From contig JBGOUJ010000246.1 in assembly GCA_041477005.1 (NCBI GenBank), forward strand, positions 1 through 10,185: a stretch of DNA of 10,185 bases, written 5' to 3'. Below, one piece after another: positions 7,301-10,185 of this stretch. The translations under genes and the position numbers were made by a program. Source of the DNA: JBGOUJ01 sp041477005. GTDB taxonomy: Bacteria; Acidobacteriota; Terriglobia; Bryobacterales; JACQDG01. Below the pieces are notes generated by a model. The model was not told where the DNA came from. It worked only from the letters and a program-made list of their open reading frames with translations, and did not search any database. Numbering within the stretch: the first letter of the stretch is position 1; the number at the start of each line of letters is the position of its first letter.

Positions 7301-7907
7301 TACGATGGACCCCGCATTGGGCAAAGAGGCACTGGATTCTCTCGAAAGGATCGGATGCGCCGTCGATTGCCGGGCACGAATCCACGAGAAGGTTGTCCTG
7401 ATCGATAAAGAGATCGTGTGGCACGGCTCCCTGAACGTCCTGAGCCATACCCACCGCACCGACGAGAGTATGACAAGGGTGGTCAACGCGGGCTTCGCCC
7501 TGGCACTCGCAGCGAACATGTCGAAGCTGCGCATCTCAAACGAGAAAGTTCTGCAAACAGTCGCTCAAGCCGAGAACCCCCAATGTAGGCAGTGCGGCGT
7601 CCGTTCAGTGTACTACGAAGGGAAGCGCGGCCCGTTCTTCCAGTGTGAGGACAAGTGCGGCTGGAGTGCCAATTTGAAGGCGGTGGAGCGCGATGGCCGC
7701 GGACAGAAAGTCGAAGGCCACGAGAGTAACTTTCCGGTAGAGGGCCCGCCGTGTCCGGAGTGCAAGAGCAAAACGCGGCTGCGGAACGGTCGGTTCGGCC
7801 CGTTCTACGGGTGCGTCAAGTTTCCGGCCTGTCCCGGGAAGTGCTCCCCGCGCACAAACCGTAAGGCCACGCGAAAGCGACCTTCCAGTAGGAACTCCCC
7901 CAGGTAA
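4314..7907 (+). CDS. SF1 helicase-PLD nuclease-zinc ribbon fusion, Mokosh type II-like
   Basis: The 1197-aa protein joins a UPF1/DNA2-like (COG1112-type) superfamily 1 helicase to a phospholipase-D nuclease domain. Residues: N-terminal helical segment about 10-50; acidic, probably disordered linker 58-118; beta-rich 1B-like region about 180-265; Walker A GPPGCGKT 328-335; long coiled coil about 410-600 inserted in the first RecA-like domain; motif II VLVDEAS 621-627; motif III GDFRQIPP 649-656; SQYRM 693-697; VHSFQGDE 816-823; VAVSRAQ 860-866. One HKD motif follows: H1024-x-K1026-x4-D1031-x6-GS-x-N1041. Proteins with a single HKD usually dimerise to form the active site. The C-terminus has two four-cysteine units (C1091, C1094, C1111, C1115; then C1147, C1150, C1167, C1173), the second like topoisomerase zinc ribbons (GRFGPFYGC). 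Helicase plus PLD in one chain is the architecture described for Mokosh type II (MkoC), an anti-phage system. The ATG at 4314 follows GCGGAG closely; a TTG at 4278 and ATGs at 4323 and 4338 are alternatives. All motifs are intact. Confidence 0.85.
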   Translation: MTDMPRPYMAWSIERLETLFESQGGDPHVRARLVEELSLRKTKRAQRLLAQAERIAEFETDGDESEESEAVVDTTTIDGEDESGPGVDNQSGDGYRDDSPDWSGGEATDQEQPPDDRRRPQILSSIRPVGTAGLPTPWVRPLDGTLSLSVPAGADLPQIYSAALSALIDEIKRTGAGQKRYELENGIRAEGKAGEIVYEFAFADEAELFEDAKVEVELPGRRIDASIISISSGRLWLATKEDLGAVLQRAVIVVDATALLEALKERIEQAGKGEIPLNRAIADGVVGRGKHPADPAPIPWAPSDTKLDQAQVKALEKALAASITYVWGPPGCGKTRMLGEVVRSAFEDGKRLLICSNTNKAVDQVLFKICESLGVRHPAMEEGRIVRLGQVAYDKLKSKYEAYVTVDGIVERRSAELKARRSRVQEEIARIDARTSSARGILSRFADLDTAQRSVAFHQEATKKLDQSGRELKANHQKILSRLAGFEEELRKRKGARFGLFRRKEEAIQRDIAIAQASQANVSAEIEKAKVIYVEAKERFEGAKVGRDRIAERLAGLDRKAAEREIERADEARAPLVAELQEIEAKIGELRAAVLRDAKVLGATCTKIYLAVKQIGQVDMVLVDEASMVLLPMIWFAAGMAKERVVVCGDFRQIPPIVPTGQQAVFDVLGHDVFEATGIDGSRDDPRMVLLDSQYRMDEEICQLISSPMYGGLLKTAPEIVGRLRTKRPPSPYGGTLTIVDTSDLWPFESVNAFRSRFNLMHALLVRNLAWHFGQQGYIEKKEDLAVCTPYAAQAKLIGKLLDNEKLGDLVQVGTVHSFQGDERSAVVLELPEGHGGAWMVGQFLQGVPPKQVGARLMNVAVSRAQNHLVVLANVTHLDRLLPSSALLRSILYDMQQRGRVIRGSDLLALRPIESDLRGLIGVVNLDFDAETLGLFNGSTFDAAVETDIKNANDSVVIFSGFVTPRRVGKLGDLLRLKVADGVKVRCVTRPPHLNGTMDPALGKEALDSLERIGCAVDCRARIHEKVVLIDKEIVWHGSLNVLSHTHRTDESMTRVVNAGFALALAANMSKLRISNEKVLQTVAQAENPQCRQCGVRSVYYEGKRGPFFQCEDKCGWSANLKAVERDGRGQKVEGHESNFPVEGPPCPECKSKTRLRNGRFGPFYGCVKFPACPGKCSPRTNRKATRKRPSSRNSPR

Positions 7908-7967
7908 GGAATCCGTATCACTCCGGATCGCGCCGGGCTCTCGATTTGAAACGGCCCTCGGCAACCG

Positions 7968-8086
7968 GTCTCGCCCACTCTCTCCACTTGGATGCATAGT
8001 CGGCAAATCGCGGAATGGGCAGTGCGCGTCGTTTGGACCGGCACCAGAAGGAAGCGTAGGGCGTTTCTCGGGCATGTGGGCGAGAC
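7968..8086 (+). repeat. Intergenic structured repeat, copy B, inside an 11-bp perfect dyad
   Basis: CACTTGG (7985-7991), ATGCA, TAGTCGGC (7997-8004) repeats the motif of copy A. GCGCGTC at 8024-8030 lies 39 bases from the motif start; copy A has the same heptamer 41 bases in (4140-4146). GGACCGG near 8034-8040 is shared with copy C. GTCTCGCCCAC (7968-7978) and GTGGGCGAGAC (8076-8086) form a perfect inverted repeat around the copy. It occupies the convergent gap between the helicase gene and the minus-strand operon, and may also serve as a transcriptional boundary there. No U-tract is present. Confidence 0.55.
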
Positions 8087-8089
8087 TGC

Positions 8090-8674
8090 TTACCGTCCTA
8101 AGTTGTCTCTGCATGACCATCCCATGGCGGCTTCGATCTGGCGTCGAAAATCGGTATCGATCTGCCGAGGTGCCCGCTCGATGTACTGCTTGGCGTTCTC
8201 TCGAATCGGGCCACCGAGCCCGCGGAGATATTCGATCACCTCATCGATGGACGGCGATCTGTCTTCTCCTCGAAATCGCGGTCCCAGCGCCGTCCAAACA
8301 GCCGCGTCCAAACCGTGGGCTTCGGCCCATTCGGGCAAGTCCGGGATGTGAACTGGTGCCGTATCCCCACGTTGCGATGAGCCGATCCGCGACCGCCAGT
8401 CTGCCCCCGCAATGCTCTCGCGATCGCGGAGCGCCTCTCTAGCGACCGAAAGCTCGACTGGAAACATGTGCGCCCACAAAAGCCTTGTGGGCGTCGCCCT
8501 CGGGTCAATCACTAGAGTCACGCGACCGTCAGACGACTGCCGAGTGAACTCAACGGGGCCGAAAGGACCGTCCTTGAACCACTCGCGCCGGATGGGAAGG
8601 CCACGAGGATCCCAAATCAGCGATCCCCATCCCAGGCAGGCGATTCTCAGGGTCCGAGCTGGTTTGCCACTCAT
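8090..8674 (-). CDS. Gamma-glutamylcyclotransferase-like (AIG2/ChaC-fold) protein
   Basis: The 194-aa protein opens with RIACLGWGSLIWDPRG at about residues 10-25, closely resembling the glycine-rich GYGSLIW loop that binds substrate in gamma-glutamylcyclotransferase and ChaC proteins. The beta-strand-like segment VEFTRQSSDGRVTLVID (41-57) follows. Near the C-terminus NAKQYIERAP (160-169) echoes the N-x-x-Y-[LI] helix of that fold. I cannot place the catalytic glutamate with confidence, so it may be a non-enzymatic or altered member. The start ATG overlaps the upstream gene's stop by four bases (ATGA), which implies translational coupling, and GGGGA lies just upstream. Pairing with a HEPN-type protein suggests a toxin and partner, with this protein as modifier or antitoxin, but that is inference. 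The family assignment is moderate. Confidence 0.75.
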   Translation of the reverse strand: MSGKPARTLRIACLGWGSLIWDPRGLPIRREWFKDGPFGPVEFTRQSSDGRVTLVIDPRATPTRLLWAHMFPVELSVAREALRDRESIAGADWRSRIGSSQRGDTAPVHIPDLPEWAEAHGLDAAVWTALGPRFRGEDRSPSIDEVIEYLRGLGGPIRENAKQYIERAPRQIDTDFRRQIEAAMGWSCRDNLGR

Positions 8675-9345
8675 GCTTCCCCGCAGAGGTCGTCCATTTT
8701 CTCCTTGAACCTCTGTCGCAGCTCCTTGTTGACTGGGTCACGCAACTCTCGCAGATACGATTCAAATTCCTTCTTTACCGCCGCGTAAAAAAGACTTCGA
8801 TTCAGCGCGTAACCGTCATCCTCTTGCGCGGCAATCTCGCCTGCTGGTTCTTCCCTCCAGATGACCCACTTTCTGGTCTCGGCCTCATGAAGAATTCCAT
8901 TCCTGATCCCCGAGGCGAAGCTTTTGGCGACCTTACCATTGAAGGCCCCACCGAACGCCGGGCGAAGGAGGAACTTTATGAACTGTTGATTTGTACCAGA
9001 TGGGGGCTTGATGCAAGACCCCGACGGGAAGGTACGTGGCCCGGCGGGATTTGCCGCAGAGGGCGGAGCCTCTCGGAATCCCTGGAGGGTCTCGATGAGC
9101 AAGCAACAAAGCGCCATGATCGAGAAGCCTGGGATGCAATCTGGGGCATTTGTCAAATCTGGGGACGGCGAGTCGGGTCTTGTGTCCGCCGCGAAGAGCG
9201 CGTCAATGCTACTAAAGAAGCGTTCTCTCATCCGTCTCTCAAACACGCCGATTGCTTCTCCCCATGCGCTTTCATTGCCGTCGAGCTGCTGAGAGAGATC
9301 TTCCCATTTTGTTTTAGAGAATCCAAAGCACAGATCAGCATTCAT
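8671..9345 (-). CDS. HEPN-motif protein, first gene of a two-gene operon
   Basis: The 224-aa product has no signal peptide or membrane helix. A charged helix (ERRMRERFFSSIDALF, about 36-51) and a hydrophobic one (FSIMALCCLLIETLQGF, about 74-90) precede SGIRNGILHEAET at 145-157, where R148-N149-x3-H153 fits the HEPN ribonuclease motif. The combination [IV]R-x-G-[IL]LH-x-[AG]ET after an LIETLQ helix recalls a widespread uncharacterised bacterial family, but I cannot name it. The C-terminal quarter is a charged helix (about 183-220). I start at the ATG at 9345 because AGGTG lies five bases upstream and the upstream extension of the frame (to 9606) is low-quality Arg/Ser/Pro-rich sequence. It shares no clear similarity with the first HEPN-type protein at 3126-4073 beyond the motif. 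It overlaps the gamma-glutamylcyclotransferase-like gene by four bases, so the two are very likely made together. A toxin role is inferred. Confidence 0.75.
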   Translation of the reverse strand: MNADLCFGFSKTKWEDLSQQLDGNESAWGEAIGVFERRMRERFFSSIDALFAADTRPDSPSPDLTNAPDCIPGFSIMALCCLLIETLQGFREAPPSAANPAGPRTFPSGSCIKPPSGTNQQFIKFLLRPAFGGAFNGKVAKSFASGIRNGILHEAETRKWVIWREEPAGEIAAQEDDGYALNRSLFYAAVKKEFESYLRELRDPVNKELRQRFKEKMDDLCGEA

Positions 9346-9350
9346 ATGCG

Positions 9351-9357
9351 CACCTGG
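9351..9357 (-). promoter_or_regulatory. Ribosome binding site deciding the start of the second HEPN-type gene
   Basis: On the minus strand CCAGGTG precedes the ATG at 9345 by five bases. It is the only good Shine-Dalgarno match near the start of the conserved-looking protein and argues against the 87-residue upstream extension. Confidence 0.5.
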
Positions 9358-9402
9358 TCGATGATACAGCAGGCCCAGCCCATGGGATCGTATCTCGGTG
9401 GG

Positions 9403-9464
9403 CACTTGGCCGTGTAGTCGGCATTGCGGACTTCTGGCCGTGGGACCGGTGCTCCCGATCCAAG
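9403..9464 (+). repeat. Intergenic structured repeat, copy C
   Basis: CACTTGG (9403-9409), CCGTG, TAGTCGGC (9415-9422), then ATTGCGGA, matches copies A and B in order and spacing. GGACCGG further on is shared with copy B. CTTGG (9405-9409) and CCAAG (9460-9464) form a short dyad about 60 bp across. It lies upstream of the minus-strand HEPN operon, pointing the same way as copies A and B, so its orientation does not follow the nearest gene. Confidence 0.5.
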
Positions 9465-9547
9465 GGGACGGGCGTGATAGGGCCAACTGCCGGGATATTT
9501 CCGGCCGCAGGCCAACTTGTGTGCGCGCCGGCACAAAACGACAGCAG

Positions 9548-9583
9548 TTTGGCCGACGGTGTAGTCGGCGAGCATGCGCCGAC
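9548..9583 (+). repeat. Partial repeat copy D with a GC-rich hairpin
   Basis: TTTGG, nine bases, then TAGTCGGC (9562-9569) is a looser fourth copy of the motif. GTCGGCG (9564-9570) and CGCCGAC (9577-9583) form a perfect 7-bp stem around AGCATG, itself mostly part of the palindrome GCATGC. The hairpin ends one base before an ATG at 9585, where it could affect translation or act as an operator. Neither role is shown. Confidence 0.4.
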
Positions 9584-9584
9584 G

Positions 9585-9740
9585 ATGAAGAGATTCGACA
9601 GTGCATGGCCGCAGCCGGTCATCCAGGAGTTCGGTCACTACTTGGGGATGAGCGAGGAGGAGATCGAAGCAATCGAGGAGCAGTTCTGGCGCCGAGAGCC
9701 GGCGGATGATGTATATATGAATAGCGACTGTCCAAACTGA
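9585..9740 (+). CDS. Small hypothetical ORF, 51 aa, doubtful
   Basis: The frame gives a short acidic, partly amphipathic product (GMSEEEIEAIEEQFWRRE in the middle) and ends 11 bases before the ModA-like gene. A GTG at 9474 would extend it to 88 aa. The helical glutamate pattern looks protein-like, but there is no clear ribosome binding site for the ATG because the copy D hairpin directly precedes it. It could be the tail of a decayed gene or a leader of the downstream gene. I recognise no family. Confidence 0.35.
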   Translation: MKRFDSAWPQPVIQEFGHYLGMSEEEIEAIEEQFWRREPADDVYMNSDCPN

Positions 9741-9751
9741 AAGGAACGAAG

Positions 9752-10185
9752 ATGCGCCGCATTGATGTGTCCGCTCTCGCTGTCACGTTGCTGATACCCG
9801 TGCTCCTCGCCGCTCAAGGACCCGCCCCTCAAGCGCCGGTGCGCGGCCAGGGACGAGGTGCGCAGTCGCCGGAAGCTCGGGAGGCGGCCGCCCGGTATGC
9901 TGCCGCCGATATTCGAGTGATGACCCCTGGCGTTGTCTATAACGCCGGCCTGTTGGATGTCGCCGCGGCTTACACGAAAGAGACGGGCAAGAAGGTCGCC
10001 GTGACCTTAGTCGGCATGGGCGGCATCGTCAACGCCGTCAAGACCGCCAATCCGCCGGCGGATGTGATCAAGCTGCCCTTCGAACTGATGAGCACGCTCT
10101 CGTTGGACGGCGGCGTCCAGCCGGGCACCATCACGCCGCTTGGCCGCTCAGAAAAGGGCCTCGCTGTGCGCGCGCGTGCGCCTCA
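9752..10185 (+). CDS. ModA-like periplasmic substrate-binding protein, 3' end outside window
   Basis: The frame is open from an ATG with AAGGA at 9741-9745 (six bases upstream) to the window edge, giving the first 144 residues. Residues 1-21 look like a signal peptide: MRR, a hydrophobic core (SALAVTLLIPVLLA) and AAQ as a likely cleavage region. After a Gln/Pro/Gly-rich spacer the mature domain begins near 53 with DIRVMTPGVVYNAGLLDVAA, then YTKETGKKV, GGIVNAV and ADVIKLPFELM. This is the order expected of molybdate-type binding proteins (COG0725; type 2 periplasmic fold): first strand, ligand loop, an ATG-like helix and the ADV strand. Many such homologues are not proven to bind molybdate, so the ligand is open. 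It is probably ordinary host sequence flanking the accessory block, and may be followed by permease genes beyond the edge. Confidence 0.8.
   Translation, partial: MRRIDVSALAVTLLIPVLLAAQGPAPQAPVRGQGRGAQSPEAREAAARYAAADIRVMTPGVVYNAGLLDVAAAYTKETGKKVAVTLVGMGGIVNAVKTANPPADVIKLPFELMSTLSLDGGVQPGTITPLGRSEKGLAVRARAP

Noticed and set aside
7911..7928. Intrinsic terminator after the helicase gene (ATCCG/CGGAT)
   Set aside because: The stem is only five base pairs and no U-tract follows on either strand.
7918..8097. Minus-strand open stretch of about 59 codons after the gamma-glutamylcyclotransferase-like gene, containing FADYASKWREWARP
   Set aside because: It looks protein-like, but has no start codon, overlaps the end of the upstream gene and owes its ADY tripeptide to repeat copy B. 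At most it is a gene remnant.
9346..9606. 87-residue N-terminal extension of the second HEPN-type protein
   Set aside because: The sequence is Arg/Ser/Pro-rich, crosses repeat copies C and D and lacks a ribosome binding site; the ATG at 9345 has one.
1..10185. tRNA or rRNA genes
   Set aside because: I saw no cloverleaf-compatible segment or conserved rRNA sequence in the gaps, although this was by eye and a covariance search would be decisive.

Overview
The window is GC-rich bacterial DNA with accessory-region character: a complete IS21-family insertion sequence, then three candidate defence or toxin-type transcription units, then the start of a periplasmic binding-protein gene that runs off the right edge. 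I cannot assign the organism firmly. The high GC, the last gene's Ala/Gln/Pro/Gly-rich N-terminus after its signal peptide, and the CGCAGAT repeats near position 105 would fit Acidobacteriota or a similar soil lineage, but this is only an impression.

Layout. (1) Positions 1-141 are left flank without a supportable gene. (2) Positions 142-2953 are an apparently intact IS21-family element: four tandem 22-bp end repeats, istA (DDE transposase), istB (AAA+ helper ATPase) and degenerate inverted copies of the end repeats on the right. A possible CTTG target duplication flanks it. (3) 3126-4073 (+) encodes a 315-aa protein with an R-N-x3-H motif typical of HEPN ribonucleases. (4) 4314-7907 (+) encodes a roughly 1200-aa fusion of a UPF1/DNA2-like SF1 helicase, one phospholipase-D (HKD) nuclease motif and two C-terminal zinc ribbons, which resembles the single-protein (type II) form of the Mokosh anti-phage system. 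(5) 9345-8090 (-) is a two-gene operon with an ATGA overlap: a second, unrelated HEPN-type protein followed by a gamma-glutamylcyclotransferase-like protein. This looks like a toxin/partner module. (6) From about 9585 (+) come a doubtful small ORF and a truncated ModA-like solute-binding protein.

The least expected signal is not a gene. A short motif, CACTTGG then 4-5 bases then TAGTCGGC, recurs in the same orientation in three gaps: after the first HEPN gene (4099), after the helicase gene (7985) and upstream of the minus-strand operon (9403). A partial fourth copy lies at 9548. Two copies also share GCGCGTC about 40 bases further on, and copy A sits in an 88-bp nested dyad with a centred hairpin. 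Every candidate defence unit is therefore bounded by a related structured element. This suggests a cassette-like or recombination-site-like arrangement, although the sites do not match canonical integron attC boxes.

Working model (inference): a defence island in which an RNA/DNA helicase-nuclease and two HEPN modules were assembled as units bounded by this repeat family, with an IS21 element inserted at its left edge.
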